From positions 2,254,055 to 2,318,054 of the forward strand of contig NZ_QZMS01000007.1 in the NCBI RefSeq assembly GCF_003614885.1: a stretch of DNA of 64,000 nucleotides, in the 5' to 3' direction. The notes beneath the pieces were generated by a model, which did not search any database, was not told the origin of the DNA, and saw only the letters and a list, made by a program, of their open reading frames with translations. This DNA comes from Photobacterium salinisoli. GTDB taxonomy: Bacteria; Pseudomonadota; Gammaproteobacteria; Enterobacterales; Vibrionaceae. Both the position numbers and the translations under genes were made by a program. Of the stretch, positions 31,916-42,341 are shown piece by piece (positions within the stretch are counted from its first letter, which is position 1; every line of letters starts with the position of its first letter).

Positions 31916-31921
31916 GTCATG

Positions 31922-31943
31922 TGCCGGGCCATGATGCCCGGCA
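31922..31943 (+). other. Hairpin between rsmA and apaG
   Basis: 8-bp perfect stem TGCCGGGC / GCCCGGCA with a 6-base loop directly after the rsmA stop. No T-run follows. A partial attenuator or RNA-processing site is possible. Confidence 0.45.
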
Positions 31944-31989
31944 ACTGCCTTGCACAAAGGCATTGTCGTATCAGAAAGGAAGCAGCAAG

Positions 31990-32373
31990 GTGAACAACAA
32001 CGTTATCCCTACTATCAAATGCCGGGTTATCACCCATTACATTGATGACCAGTCTGAACCAGAACAGAACCGCTACGTCTTTTCGTACACCATTACCATT
32101 TGCAATCTCGGCCAGGGCAACGCACAGCTACTTCGCCGCCGCTGGCTGATCACTGATGCCAATGGCAAGAAACTGGTGGTGGAAGGTGAAGGTGTTGTCG
32201 GCGAACAACCTACCATAGCCCCCAATGATGAATACACCTATACCAGCGGCACCATCATAGAAACACCATTGGGTGTGATGGAAGGCCATTACGTCATGAT
32301 TGACGACAATGGTAACGAGTTCAATGCCGAGATCTTACCTTTCCGTTTGGCTATCCCCAATATTCTGCACTAA
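31990..32373 (+). CDS. apaG: Co2+/Mg2+ efflux-associated protein ApaG
   Basis: 127 residues from the GTG at 31990, with AGGAAG 7 bases upstream. This gives the normal ApaG length, whereas a longer frame to 31921 has no ribosome site. It is a single fibronectin-III-like beta-sandwich with the conserved YTYTSG and GxMxGxY (MEGHYVMID) strands. The family function is not established. It is historically linked to Co/Mg resistance and always lies beside apaH. It is 12 bases from apaH. Confidence 0.93.
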   Translation: MNNNVIPTIKCRVITHYIDDQSEPEQNRYVFSYTITICNLGQGNAQLLRRRWLITDANGKKLVVEGEGVVGEQPTIAPNDEYTYTSGTIIETPLGVMEGHYVMIDDNGNEFNAEILPFRLAIPNILH

Positions 32374-32385
32374 ACAGGGTCGATA

Positions 32386-33195
32386 ATGGCAACCTATCTG
32401 GTCGGCGATATTCAGGGCTGTTACCGCGAGCTCTGTGCGCTTCTTGAGCGTGTAGGCTTTAGTGAACAACACGATGAACTCTGGCTGGCCGGCGATCTGG
32501 TTGCCCGCGGTCCGGATTCTCTGGCTACCTTGCGTCTGGTGAAATCGCTGGGTAACAGTGCCACCAGTGTGCTAGGTAACCACGACTTGCACTTACTGGC
32601 TGTCGCCCACGGCATCGGCAAAGCAAAGCAGAAAGATCGGATTGATCAGATTTTGCAGGCCAGCGACAGTGACGAATTGCTCGACTGGCTCAGCCGCCAG
32701 CCCCTGCTGGCTGAACACTCGGCACACCCAATTGTCATGGTGCACGCCGGTATTCCCCCGCAGTGGCAGCTCGACGAAGCCCGCCGCTGTGCGCGTGACG
32801 TCGAAGCCATGTTGCACAGTGAACATCAGCAGTGGCTGCTGAGCAATATGTACGGTAATGAGCCGGATCAGTGGGATCCAGCCCTGTCAGGGCTGGACAG
32901 ACTACGCTATACCATCAATGCGCTGACCCGGATGCGCTACCTGCATCCCGATGGCAGGCTGGAGATGCATTGCAAACTGCCACCGGGTGAACCGGGCACC
33001 AGCCATCTGCTGCCCTGGTTCCGCTTTCCGCGCACACAGCCGCTGGGTAAAACCATTATTTTCGGCCACTGGGCCTCACTGATGGGTTACCAGGATGACA
33101 AGGCAATCGGATTGGACACTGGGTGTGTCTGGGGCCATCAGCTCACCATGCTGCGCTGGGAAGACCAGCAGCAGTTCCAGCAAGACAGGCTCTGA
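32386..33195 (+). CDS. apaH: Diadenosine tetraphosphatase
   Basis: 269 residues. It hydrolyses Ap4A to two ADP and also removes Np4 caps from RNA. The metallophosphatase boxes are GDIQGCYREL (7-16), GDLVARGPDS (about 36-45) and GNHDLHLL (about 65-72), with later His residues in MVHAGI and FGHWA. It is the last gene of the lptD-apaH run, with 27 bases to the stop of the convergent lysR gene. Confidence 0.95.
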   Translation: MATYLVGDIQGCYRELCALLERVGFSEQHDELWLAGDLVARGPDSLATLRLVKSLGNSATSVLGNHDLHLLAVAHGIGKAKQKDRIDQILQASDSDELLDWLSRQPLLAEHSAHPIVMVHAGIPPQWQLDEARRCARDVEAMLHSEHQQWLLSNMYGNEPDQWDPALSGLDRLRYTINALTRMRYLHPDGRLEMHCKLPPGEPGTSHLLPWFRFPRTQPLGKTIIFGHWASLMGYQDDKAIGLDTGCVWGHQLTMLRWEDQQQFQQDRL

Positions 33196-33222
33196 GCGGG
33201 GCCTTTCTCTGCCCTGCCCCCG

Positions 33223-34119
33223 CTAGCCCTCGAGAGCGGCAAAAACCGCCTGACAGGTTGTCGCCATTTCCTGACGTAACCAGTTGAGCAGTGCCGCTAG
33301 CCTTTCATCGGCCTCGATCGCGATGGGTGATAACAGATAGTAAGATGAGCCGTCCGCAATAAAGCCAGCAGGAGCGACCAGACGCTGATGTTTGATGTCG
33401 TTACCCACCATGTACACGGAACTTAACCCGTAGCCACCGCCTGCCTGAACCGCTTCCAGCATGATATAGAAATGCTCAAACCAGACATCTTCTGCCACAT
33501 TCAAAGTCAGGTTCGCCTGATGCTGCCAGTCAGCCCAGGCCATCGGCCGGCTTTTGGTATGTAGCAGGGTTGTCGGCGAAGCAAAAGCTTCTCCTTGCAC
33601 AAACTGCTCAGCCAGCACCACGGGTCCGACATACTCTGGACCTATCAGCTCGGCATGATATCCCTGCTTCCAATTGAAATCATTGCGACGAATGGCAACA
33701 TCCGTCTGGCTTTTCACAAAGTCGATCGGGCCCCCCGAAGCGTTAAGGTGCAGCTGAATATCAGGATGGGCAGCCTTGAAGTCAGCCAAGCGGGGGATCA
33801 GCCATTTCATCATGATGGTGGGTTCACAAGAAATTACCAGAGGCGACTGACTTTCCTCCGCTTTCAACTCTCTGAGGGTATTTTTCAGAATCGACAGCAT
33901 TTCATGGCAGGCTGTTTTGAGCTTCTGCCCCTCTGGGGTCAAAAAGATCCCGCGGTTACGTCGCTCGAACAAAATGACGCCAAGGACACTCTCCAGTTGC
34001 TTGATCTGGCGGCTCACCGCCGACTGGGTCACACACAGCTCATCAGCGGCTTTGACCAGACTCTGATGACGGGCAGCGGCTTCAAACACCCGCAATGTGT
34101 TTAACGATGGCAGATTCAT
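33223..34119 (-). CDS. LysR-family regulator (GcvA-like)
   Basis: 298 residues. The N-terminal helix-turn-helix LPSLNTLRVFEAAARHQSLV, then AADELCVTQSAVSRQIKQLE, is of the GcvA/AmpR type. The C-terminal substrate-binding domain has FVKSQTDVAIRRND and GGYGLSSVYMV. It is divergent from a LysE-type exporter across 123 bases, so it most likely controls that exporter in response to an amino acid or similar compound (inference). It lies between apaH and folA, genes that are adjacent in E. coli, so this pair looks like an insertion. Confidence 0.85.
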   Translation of the reverse strand: MNLPSLNTLRVFEAAARHQSLVKAADELCVTQSAVSRQIKQLESVLGVILFERRNRGIFLTPEGQKLKTACHEMLSILKNTLRELKAEESQSPLVISCEPTIMMKWLIPRLADFKAAHPDIQLHLNASGGPIDFVKSQTDVAIRRNDFNWKQGYHAELIGPEYVGPVVLAEQFVQGEAFASPTTLLHTKSRPMAWADWQHQANLTLNVAEDVWFEHFYIMLEAVQAGGGYGLSSVYMVGNDIKHQRLVAPAGFIADGSSYYLLSPIAIEADERLAALLNWLRQEMATTCQAVFAALEG

Positions 34120-34242
34120 AATCGATGACTTTTTTGCATGGATTTCGATGACAACTTATCAATATTCAATGGGTTGTATTTCATCAACAATAGTAACCAA
34201 TTCATCCATCTGTTACTCATTATTATTCAGGGAAATACACAC
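34120..34242. promoter_or_regulatory. Divergent lysR/lysE control region
   Basis: 123 AT-rich bases between two divergent starts. They hold repeated TCGATGA (34125-34131) and TCGATGACA (34146-34154) elements and no gene. LysR regulators normally bind such a shared promoter, but no T-N11-A site is assigned with confidence. Confidence 0.45.
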
Positions 34243-34860
34243 ATGGCCGAACTTTTTGCCGTCACTTTAATTACCATTCTCGCGGTGATCAGCCCTGGCG
34301 CTGATTTTGCCATGGTGACACGAAACAGCTATCTGCACGGTCGCCGTGCGGGTCTGTGTGCTGCGTTGGGCATAGCGCTGGGGGTACTCATTCATGTCGG
34401 CTACACCATACTGGGGGTGGGTGTTCTTATCGCCACCTCACCGGCAATGTTCACCGTCATCAAGTATGTCGGGGCGCTGTATCTGATTTACATCGGTTTC
34501 TGTACTCTGCGCAGCAAGACTGAACTCACGCCGGCCACTGACAATATCGCGGTTTTATCCGGCTCTGCTTCGTTCAGACAGGGATTACTGACCAATGCCC
34601 TGAATCCCAAAACCACGCTTTTTGTGCTGAGCACTTTCACCCAGATTGTCAGTCCGGACACCTCATTCATGCTGCAAAGCGGCTATGGCTTTTTCATGGC
34701 ATTGGTACATTGGATCTGGTTCAGCCTGGTCGCCTTGTTCTTCTCGCAGCAAACACTGAGACACAAGATGTTGAGCAAACAAGGGCCGATTAACCGAACC
34801 ATTGGCAGTATTCTGATGTTATTAGGGGCATCGCTGGCCTTATCACCGATGGCCAGCTAG
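34243..34860 (+). CDS. LysE/RhtB-family amino acid exporter
   Basis: 205 residues from the ATG at 34243 (AGGGA 9 bases upstream). This start gives the family N-terminus MAELFAVTLITILAVISPGA. There are about six hydrophobic segments, the SPGADFAMVTRNS motif (17-29) and KYVGALYLIYIG (about 74-85). Members export Thr, homoserine, Lys or related compounds. The substrate is not predictable here. It is paired with the divergent LysR gene. A hairpin without a T-run follows, before the convergent folA. Confidence 0.88.
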   Translation: MAELFAVTLITILAVISPGADFAMVTRNSYLHGRRAGLCAALGIALGVLIHVGYTILGVGVLIATSPAMFTVIKYVGALYLIYIGFCTLRSKTELTPATDNIAVLSGSASFRQGLLTNALNPKTTLFVLSTFTQIVSPDTSFMLQSGYGFFMALVHWIWFSLVALFFSQQTLRHKMLSKQGPINRTIGSILMLLGASLALSPMAS

Positions 34861-34870
34861 CAGGCACACA

Positions 34871-34902
34871 CGCTACCATGTCAAACTTATGGCATGGTAG
34901 CG
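34871..34902. terminator. Hairpin between convergent lysE and folA
   Basis: 10-bp perfect stem CGCTACCATG / CATGGTAGCG with a 12-base loop between the two stops. There is no clear T-run on either strand, so it is only a possible bidirectional terminator. Confidence 0.45.
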
Positions 34903-34939
34903 GCTAGAAGCGGACGACAGAAAACAACCTCAGGCCTGC

Positions 34940-35422
34940 TTACTGGCGCTCCAGTACCACAAACTCCATGTTGTGGGCATTTTTCTCATCGGCGGTATAG
35001 TGCTCGCTATGCGTCTGTTGCCAGCCGTCTCCCCAGTCCGGGAAGCAAGTGTCTCCCTCGACACTGAGATCGATAAAAGTCAGATAGAGACAGTCTGCGA
35101 CAGGCAGGCATTCAGCATACACACTGCCACCACCTATGATCATCAATTCATCGACCTGCCCTGCAGCAAGCTGTGCGGCATGGAGATCAGCCACCACAGT
35201 CACGCCGTCGGCAGTAAAGTCCGGGTTACGGCTGATCACGATATTGTGGCGCCCCGGCAAAGGCCGACCAATGGATTCAAACGTTTTGCGTCCCATGACA
35301 ACAGGCTTGCCCATGGTGACTTTTTTAAACCAGGCAAAATCGGCCGGTAAGTGCCAGGGCATGGTGTTGTCTTTGCCAATCACACGATCCTTTGCCATGG
35401 CGGCAACCATACTGATCTTCAC
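34940..35422 (-). CDS. folA: Dihydrofolate reductase
   Basis: 160 residues (E. coli 159). It reduces dihydrofolate with NADPH. MKISMVAAMAKDRVIGKDNT with MPWHLPADFAWFK includes the Trp of the Met20 loop and the catalytic acid Asp-28 region. GRKTFESIGRPLPGR and IIGGGSVY are the NADPH-binding segments. The sequence resembles chromosomal trimethoprim-sensitive enzymes and shows no plasmid-type dfr features. It lies 14 bases downstream of yjjB, so it probably shares the yjjPB transcript. Confidence 0.95.
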   Translation of the reverse strand: MKISMVAAMAKDRVIGKDNTMPWHLPADFAWFKKVTMGKPVVMGRKTFESIGRPLPGRHNIVISRNPDFTADGVTVVADLHAAQLAAGQVDELMIIGGGSVYAECLPVADCLYLTFIDLSVEGDTCFPDWGDGWQQTHSEHYTADEKNAHNMEFVVLERQ

Positions 35423-35436
35423 ACATCTACTCCCTT

Positions 35437-35919
35437 TTAAATCACTGGTCGGCGACGATAAAACATTAAGCCGGGCATTGCCAGCCCTATGGCCAGCGCC
35501 GCCACGGTAAAGGCTGCGGTGATCCCGTTTTCGGCCATGCGCTGCCAGATTTCAGGAGAAAAGCCATGCTGATTGAGATCCACCAGCGCAATCATGGTCT
35601 TAAAAGCATAGACACCGGGTACCATGGGGATCACGGCTGCAACGGTGAACACATGAGGCGGCGCCAGCAGCCGACGTGACCAGATGATCCCTGTAATCCC
35701 GACCAGCAAAGCGGCAAAGAAGCTTGCCCATTCAATCGGCATAGCGTGTTGCATCAGCACAAACCGGCAGCCGTGACCGAGCGCCCCCGCCAGGGCGCAG
35801 TACTTCAGTGCTCTGACCGGCACATTGAACACCATGGCAAACCCAATAGCCGGAATGGCGGCCAGCACCATATCTGCCGCCAATGCGTATCCCCATTGCC
35901 AGAACGTCATGCCAGCCAC
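35437..35919 (-). CDS. yjjB: ThrE-type exporter, small subunit (YjjB)
   Basis: 160 residues with about five hydrophobic segments and the conserved GHGCRFVLM and PMVPGVYAFKTM motifs of the ThrE_2/YjjB family. It overlaps yjjP by 13 bases. In E. coli YjjP and YjjB act together and have been linked to succinate export. The parent family in Corynebacterium exports Thr and Ser. The substrate here is unknown. Confidence 0.87.
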   Translation of the reverse strand: MAGMTFWQWGYALAADMVLAAIPAIGFAMVFNVPVRALKYCALAGALGHGCRFVLMQHAMPIEWASFFAALLVGITGIIWSRRLLAPPHVFTVAAVIPMVPGVYAFKTMIALVDLNQHGFSPEIWQRMAENGITAAFTVAALAIGLAMPGLMFYRRRPVI

Positions 35920-36692
35920 CCCCAGACATTAAACAGGTTCATCGCCGCCACAATACCCAGACTGGTCGCCAAGGTCAGCAAACTGGCCATCACCCAGCGG
36001 GAAATACCCAGATTCACATAACCTGACACCATATCGGCGACAGCATTAATCAGCGGAAAACCCGGCACCAGCAATAATACGGACGATGCCATAGCCAGAA
36101 AGGGCTGATTACCCAACTCAAACAAAGGCGCAGAAGCTGAAACAGCCGTCGCGACAAAGGCGGCAGCAGCAAAAGTCAGCAGCGGATTGAAATGATGGTG
36201 CGCCATCATCAGGCGCAGCGCCATGGCTGAGGATGCGGCGAGCAGAGTAATCAGGGCGACCGTGAAATCACCGCCTGCCAGGAGACTGAATGCGGCGCAG
36301 GACAGGCCGATCATCAGGATCACCAGCAGCGGCGGATAGCGTTGAGGCTGAATGGCAGACAGACGCTTCGTCATGGCCGCAGGATCCAGCAGCCCCTTTT
36401 CAGCCATGATGCACAAATGATGGATCCGGGTGACAACTGCCATATTGATCCCGTGATCCCGGCAGCGGCGCGTGGTCGTCAGGCAATGCCCTTCCACATG
36501 CACAGTGACAATGATGGCATTGGCGGTCAGCGCGATATTGACCTCATCCACGCCCAGCGCCAGGCCGACACGCTGACTGACATCCACCACCACCGCCGAT
36601 TCCGCGCCATGTTGTAACAGCCGCTGAGCCACCTGAGCGACTATCCGGGCAATTTCCCGTTCCGTTTTAACTGTGACCGGCTGCATCCTCAC
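35907..36692 (-). CDS. yjjP: ThrE-type exporter, large subunit (YjjP)
   Basis: 261 residues. The soluble N-terminal part (about 1-110) contains QRLLQHGAESAVVVDVSQRV and the conserved VTRIHHLC. About five membrane segments follow. It is the ThrE N-domain half of the split exporter whose other half is yjjB, translated from an overlapping start. GAGTGAGGAT lies just before the ATG. It heads an apparent yjjP-yjjB-folA operon. Confidence 0.87.
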   Translation of the reverse strand: MRMQPVTVKTEREIARIVAQVAQRLLQHGAESAVVVDVSQRVGLALGVDEVNIALTANAIIVTVHVEGHCLTTTRRCRDHGINMAVVTRIHHLCIMAEKGLLDPAAMTKRLSAIQPQRYPPLLVILMIGLSCAAFSLLAGGDFTVALITLLAASSAMALRLMMAHHHFNPLLTFAAAAFVATAVSASAPLFELGNQPFLAMASSVLLLVPGFPLINAVADMVSGYVNLGISRWVMASLLTLATSLGIVAAMNLFNVWGWLA

Positions 36693-36757
36693 TCCCTCAG
36701 CGCTTTTTTCAGTTGATCATTATCTCCGCTAAGAAAAAGATCAATTTGATAAGGCAC

Positions 36758-36785
36758 AAAAAAACCGCTCCAAAGAGCGGTTTTT
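36758..36785 (-). terminator. Terminator of obgE
   Basis: 11-bp perfect stem AAAAACCGCTC / GAGCGGTTTTT with loop CAAA. On the minus strand it is followed by further T residues. It lies 17 bases after the obgE stop. Confidence 0.93.
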
Positions 36786-36801
36786 CATATCAGACGGCCA
36801 A

Positions 36802-38079
<1,278 letters not shown>

Positions 38080-38123
38080 TTACACCCGCAGGCACTTCAG
38101 ACTGATATTGTCCTGTGCCATAA

Positions 38124-38152
38124 CAAAAAGCCCCGCCAATAGGCAGGGCTTT
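38124..38152 (-). terminator. Terminator of rplU-rpmA
   Basis: 11-bp stem with one mismatch (38127-38137 with 38142-38152), loop AATA, followed on the minus strand by TTTTTG. It lies between rpmA and obgE. Confidence 0.88.
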
Positions 38153-38174
38153 CACGTTCTTAACGAAACTGAAC

Positions 38175-38435
38175 TTATTCAGCAGATTCGATAGAAACGA
38201 ATTTACGGTTTTTAGGACCTTTCACTTCGAATTTCACTTTGCCATCAGTCAGAGCGAACAGAGTGTGGTCTTTACCCAAACCTACGTTGTTACCAGCGTG
38301 GAACTTAGTACCACGTTGACGAACGATGATGTTACCTGCCAGTACAGATTCGCCACCGAAACGCTTAACACCTAGGCGTTTACTTTCTGAGTCACGGCCG
38401 TTACGAGTAGAACCGCCAGCTTTTTTGTGTGCCAT
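38175..38435 (-). CDS. rpmA: 50S ribosomal protein L27
   Basis: 86 residues, starting [20 protein letters not shown], the canonical L27 N-terminus that reaches the peptidyl-transferase centre. The body is [20 protein letters not shown]. It is 18 bases after rplU in the same operon. Confidence 0.98.
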   Translation of the reverse strand: MAHKKAGGSTRNGRDSESKRLGVKRFGGESVLAGNIIVRQRGTKFHAGNNVGLGKDHTLFALTDGKVKFEVKGPKNRKFVSIESAE

Positions 38436-38453
38436 CTCTAAACTCTCCTATTA

Positions 38454-38765
38454 TTAAGCGCTGATGCCAGTAATTTTGACTTCAGTGAACCACTGACGGT
38501 GGCCCATTTGCTTACGAGAATGCTTACGACGACGGAACTTAACGATTTTTACTTTATCGCCGCGACCGTGCGTAACAACTTCAGCAGTCACTTTACCACC
38601 CGCAACGAATGGTGCACCAACTGTTACTTCTTCACCGTTAGCAACCAGCAGAACTTTGTCAAATTCAACGTTCGCACCAGTTTCAACGTCCAGTTTTTCC
38701 AAGCGTAAGGTTTGGCCTTCGCTTACTCGGTGTTGCTTACCACCACTTTGGAAAACAGCGTACAT
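38454..38765 (-). CDS. rplU: 50S ribosomal protein L21
   Basis: 103 residues, [20 protein letters not shown], with the RNA-binding tail [16 protein letters not shown]. It is the first gene of rplU-rpmA, divergent from ispB. The 277-base region to ispB has no other gene visible. Confidence 0.98.
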   Translation of the reverse strand: MYAVFQSGGKQHRVSEGQTLRLEKLDVETGANVEFDKVLLVANGEEVTVGAPFVAGGKVTAEVVTHGRGDKVKIVKFRRRKHSRKQMGHRQWFTEVKITGISA

Positions 38766-39042
38766 GTCTTACTCCGCTTATCCGCATAGGCCATTTGCCA
38801 CGGCAAAATTGGGCAATGGGTATGCGCTTAATCTTGTCATCAATAGGGCGCGAATATTACTGGAAAACGCCGAACATGGCAAGCCGTTGGCTAAAGAAAA
38901 TTGGTGAAAAGCTGCTCAGCAGAAAAAGTCGCCCAAATAGCTGTAATGTTGGTTAGGAAGCCGGGAAGATTTTAGTGTAGTATGCGTGCATAATTCTTAT
39001 TTTGATTGCGCCGATACGGCTAACAATTTTGCTGGATGTATC

Positions 39043-40014
39043 ATGGATTTCAAAGCTATCCAAGCACTCACCGCTGACGACATGGCGGCGGTTGACGCAA
39101 AGATTCAGGCCCAACTCACTTCAGACGTCGCCCTGATCAACCAACTGGGATTTTACATTGTCAGCAGTGGTGGCAAGCGTTTGCGCCCCATTCTGGCCAT
39201 TCTGGCCGCCCGGGCCCTTGGTTACCAGGGGGAAAAGCACATCACCGCAGCGGCATTTATCGAATTTATTCACACCGCCACTTTGCTCCATGACGATGTG
39301 GTGGACGAATCTGATATGCGACGCGGGAAAGCAACAGCCAATGCCGCATTCGGCAATGCCGCCAGCGTACTGGTGGGTGATTATATCTATACCCGCTCCT
39401 TCCAGATGATGACCAGCCTGCGATCCTTAAAGATCCTGGACATCATGAGCGAAGCGACCAATGTGATCGCCGAAGGCGAAGTCCAGCAGCTCATGAACTG
39501 CAATGATCCTGACACTACCGAAGCCAGCTACATGCAGGTGATCTACTCCAAAACGGCGCGGCTGTTTGAAGCTGCGACCCAAGTGGCTGCCATTCTTTCT
39601 GAAGCGCCAGAACAAGTGGAGAAAGCCCTGCAGGACTATGGTCGTTATCTGGGTACCGCCTTCCAGCTCATCGACGATGTACTTGATTACAACGCCGATG
39701 GCGAGGAGATGGGCAAGAACGTGGGGGATGACCTGGCGGAAGGTAAACCCACCCTGCCGCTGCTTCATGCCATGCACCACGGTAATCCTGAGCAAACCGC
39801 TATGATTCGCGCTGCGATAGAGCAAGGCAATGGGTTGGATAAACTGCAACCGATTCTGGCCTGTATGGAAGAGCACGGCTCTCTGGCTTACACTCAGCAA
39901 CGCGCTGAAGAAGAGGCTGACAAAGCCATTGCAGCCCTGTCGGTACTGCCTGAGAGCGAATATAAAGATGCGCTGATCGCTGTCGCCCGGCTGTCGGTCA
40001 ATCGCACCAAATAA
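39043..40014 (+). CDS. ispB: Octaprenyl diphosphate synthase
   Basis: 323 residues from the ATG at 39043, the E. coli length and N-terminus (MDFKAIQALTADDMAAVDAK). It is a trans-prenyltransferase that builds the C40 side chain of ubiquinone and menaquinone. The two aspartate-rich motifs are DDVVD (84-88) and DDVLD (211-215), with GGKRLRP at 43-49. It is divergent from rplU-rpmA, an arrangement shared with E. coli. A strong terminator follows. Confidence 0.95.
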   Translation: MDFKAIQALTADDMAAVDAKIQAQLTSDVALINQLGFYIVSSGGKRLRPILAILAARALGYQGEKHITAAAFIEFIHTATLLHDDVVDESDMRRGKATANAAFGNAASVLVGDYIYTRSFQMMTSLRSLKILDIMSEATNVIAEGEVQQLMNCNDPDTTEASYMQVIYSKTARLFEAATQVAAILSEAPEQVEKALQDYGRYLGTAFQLIDDVLDYNADGEEMGKNVGDDLAEGKPTLPLLHAMHHGNPEQTAMIRAAIEQGNGLDKLQPILACMEEHGSLAYTQQRAEEEADKAIAALSVLPESEYKDALIAVARLSVNRTK

Positions 40015-40034
40015 ACCTGCCCTTGCAGCGAAAG

Positions 40035-40061
40035 CGGCCTGACACCTGTCCGGCCGTTTTT
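40035..40061 (+). terminator. Terminator of ispB
   Basis: 10-bp stem with one mismatch (40035-40044 with 40047-40056), tight loop, then TTTTT. It lies 20 bases after the ispB stop. Confidence 0.85.
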
Positions 40062-40222
40062 GATTGCACAATCTTATTGCACAGCCCTTCAGCCAAGCTG
40101 TTCTGGCCCGTTTCACTCACAGAATTTCTCAGCTCTGAGCTCCCATTCTCTTTACGCTATAGTTATACAAGGTAAAGGGATACCTGTGCCCTGACCGTTT
40201 CTTCCCAAGACGGAGGTGACGC

Positions 40223-40414
40223 ATGCAAGCCAATCAACTGAAAAAAGGAATGTGGGTAGAATACCCGCAGGGGATCGCGGAAGTGATCGAGGTAGATCAG
40301 GATCATGACACCGCATTGATCGAAAACCTGAAGGATCATAAAAGGATCCATATCCCGTGCAGTGAACTGACCGACGAACCACAACTGCACAGCGGCTGCG
40401 GCGACTATTACTGA
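40223..40414 (+). CDS. Unknown 63-residue protein
   Basis: It begins MQANQLKKGMWVEYPQGIAE and has a very strong ribosome site (CGGAGGTGAC, 7 bases from the ATG). The protein is acidic, with alternating hydrophobic strands that suggest a small SH3-like barrel: KKGMWVEY, GIAEVIEV, DTALIENL, KRIHIPCSEL. It ends SGCGDYY. Two cysteines (one in CSEL, one in GCGDYY) are present. It is flanked by the ispB terminator and a bidirectional terminator shared with mdh, so it forms its own unit. I do not recognise the family, and the ribosome site and clean boundaries make it a real gene. Confidence 0.75.
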   Translation: MQANQLKKGMWVEYPQGIAEVIEVDQDHDTALIENLKDHKRIHIPCSELTDEPQLHSGCGDYY

Positions 40415-40445
40415 ACAATCTCCCTTAATCGCCAGAGCCAGAAAC

Positions 40446-40473
40446 AACAAAGCGGCCAGAGGGCCGCTTTGTT
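40446..40473. terminator. Bidirectional terminator between the 63-residue protein gene and mdh
   Basis: 12-bp perfect stem AACAAAGCGGCC / GGCCGCTTTGTT, loop AGAG. It lies between the two convergent stops. The T-rich arms on both strands allow termination in both directions. Confidence 0.85.
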
Positions 40474-40516
40474 CATTGTCATCAGACCATAGCGGCCTGT
40501 TGTCAGGGGCGTCGGC

Positions 40517-41455
40517 TTATTTCGCCGCGAACTCTTCACCCAGAGCGATATCGCCTTTCAGGGTATCCAGCATGCTGTCCAGTGCATTCTGCTCGAACGC
40601 GCTCAGGCTGCCGTAATCCAGTACTTCTTCCACACCGTCTTTGCCCAGACGAACTGGCTGTGCGAAGAAGCGAGCATGCTTGCCGTTACCTTCCACGTAA
40701 GCGCACTCAACCACATTTTGCTCACCCTGCAGGGCACGCACCAGCGCCAGACCAAAACGGCAAGCCGCCTGACCCATAGACAGAGTGGCAGAACCGCCGC
40801 CCGCTTTGGCTTCAACCACTTCAGTACCCGCATTCTGGATGCGAGGAGTCAGTGCTTTCACTTCTTCTTCAGTGAACTCAACACCTTCAACCTGAGACAG
40901 CAGAGGCAGGATAGTCACACCTGAGTGACCGCCGATGACAGGCACATTCACCTCACGTGGGTTCAGGCCTTTCAGCTCACCAACAAAGGTTTCAGAACGG
41001 ATGATATCCAGCGTAGTCACACCGAACAGCTTACGCTTGTCGTACACGCCGGCTTTTTTCAGAACGTCTGCCGCGATAGCCACAGTCGTGTTAACCGGGT
41101 TAGTGATAATACCGATACAGGCATTTGGACAGACAACCGCAATTTTTTCTGCCAGTGATTTAACAATACCAGCATTGACGTTGAACAGGTCCGCACGGTC
41201 CATACCTGGTTTACGGGCGACACCAGCAGAGATCAGTACCACATCCGCACCTTCAAGTGCAGGCGTTGGATCTTCACCAGCATAACCTTTAATAGAAACA
41301 GGAGTTGGGATGTGGCTCAGGTCAGCAGCAACACCAGGGGTAACAGGGGCAATATCATAAAGTGCCAGGTCAGAGCCGGCAGGCAGTTCATTCTTCAGTA
41401 GCAGAGCCAAAGCCTGGCCGATACCACCAGCCGCACCAATAACAGCAACTTTCAT
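40517..41455 (-). CDS. mdh: Malate dehydrogenase
   Basis: 312 residues, identical in length to E. coli Mdh. It interconverts malate and oxaloacetate with NAD in the TCA cycle. NAD-binding [14 protein letters not shown] at the N-terminus, substrate arginines in [11 protein letters not shown] (near 81-87) and the catalytic histidine in [10 protein letters not shown] (near 177). AAGGAGA precedes the ATG. It is divergent from argR, the common gamma-proteobacterial arrangement. Confidence 0.97.
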   Translation of the reverse strand: MKVAVIGAAGGIGQALALLLKNELPAGSDLALYDIAPVTPGVAADLSHIPTPVSIKGYAGEDPTPALEGADVVLISAGVARKPGMDRADLFNVNAGIVKSLAEKIAVVCPNACIGIITNPVNTTVAIAADVLKKAGVYDKRKLFGVTTLDIIRSETFVGELKGLNPREVNVPVIGGHSGVTILPLLSQVEGVEFTEEEVKALTPRIQNAGTEVVEAKAGGGSATLSMGQAACRFGLALVRALQGEQNVVECAYVEGNGKHARFFAQPVRLGKDGVEEVLDYGSLSAFEQNALDSMLDTLKGDIALGEEFAAK

Positions 41456-41825
41456 TTTCGTTCTCCTTTACGATAGAAGTCAGGGTTCATCAGACAGACC
41501 CCTTCAGATAGAATTCAGGCCATATACCCAATGTTTCAAACCCTTACTAATGTCTCTCAGTTTCTCGGGCACCAAGACGGTATAGCAAGCCTAAACGAAA
41601 TACAATCATACCCCCTCAGCTTTGCGAAGTTGCGCAGGGAGCGGGTTGACTTTTCCTTTCTCCGAAAAAGCTCGACACTGTCTCAACAGTGGATTTATTT
41701 AATAGTTATGCACTCGGCTAAGCTATTAACAGTAACCTAGTTCCAAGTTCGAATGAACATTGTTTGCTACCAGCCAACAGGTTGTGACAAAATACGGACC
41801 CTCTCCCTGTACATGAAATTTACTT
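41456..41825. promoter_or_regulatory. Divergent mdh/argR control region
   Basis: 370 bases with no convincing gene. The stretch 41500-41760 is AT-rich and must hold both promoters. TAGAATTCAGG near 41509-41519 resembles half of an ARG box, but no full ARG box was found by eye. Confidence 0.45.
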
Positions 41826-42296
41826 ATGCGTAGTTCTGATAAACAAGAACGCTTGATAAAAGCATTCAAATCCATACTCAAGGAAGAAAAATTCAGCTCT
41901 CAAGGTGAGATTGTCGATGCCTTGAAAGCGCAGGGCTTCGATAACATTAATCAGTCGAAAGTGTCACGGATGCTGACCAAATTCGGCGCGGTACGTACCC
42001 GCAACGCTAAAATGGAAATGGTGTATTGCCTGCCCGTAGAGCTGGGCGTACCAACCATCAGCAGTCCGTTGAAAGAACTGGTCATGGAAGTGGGTTATAA
42101 CCATGCCATGGTCGTGATTCACACCGGCCCGGGCGCTGCGCAAGTGATCGCCCGTCTGCTTGACTCACTGGGCCGCGCCGAAGGTATTCTGGGTGTTGTG
42201 GCGGGGGATGACACGATTTTCATCACGCCAACCCTGACAACAACCGCCGAAGAACTCTTCGACTCTGTCTGCTCGCTGTTTGATTACAGTAAGTAA
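41826..42296 (+). CDS. argR: Arginine repressor
   Basis: 156 residues (E. coli 156). The N-terminal winged helix has [20 protein letters not shown] followed by [17 protein letters not shown], and the C-terminal hexamerisation/arginine-binding domain has [16 protein letters not shown] and [12 protein letters not shown]. It represses arginine biosynthesis and also assists XerCD recombination in E. coli. It is divergent from mdh. Confidence 0.96.
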   Translation: MRSSDKQERLIKAFKSILKEEKFSSQGEIVDALKAQGFDNINQSKVSRMLTKFGAVRTRNAKMEMVYCLPVELGVPTISSPLKELVMEVGYNHAMVVIHTGPGAAQVIARLLDSLGRAEGILGVVAGDDTIFITPTLTTTAEELFDSVCSLFDYSK

Positions 42297-42311
42297 GTCA
42301 ATCTTCAGGCA

Positions 42312-42341
42312 ACGCTCTCTCCGTTCATCCTGAGAGGGCGT
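42312..42341 (+). terminator. Weak hairpin after argR
   Basis: 10-bp stem with one wobble (ACGCTCTCTC / GAGAGGGCGT), 10-base loop. It is followed by a pyrimidine-rich rather than T-rich tract. Confidence 0.4.
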
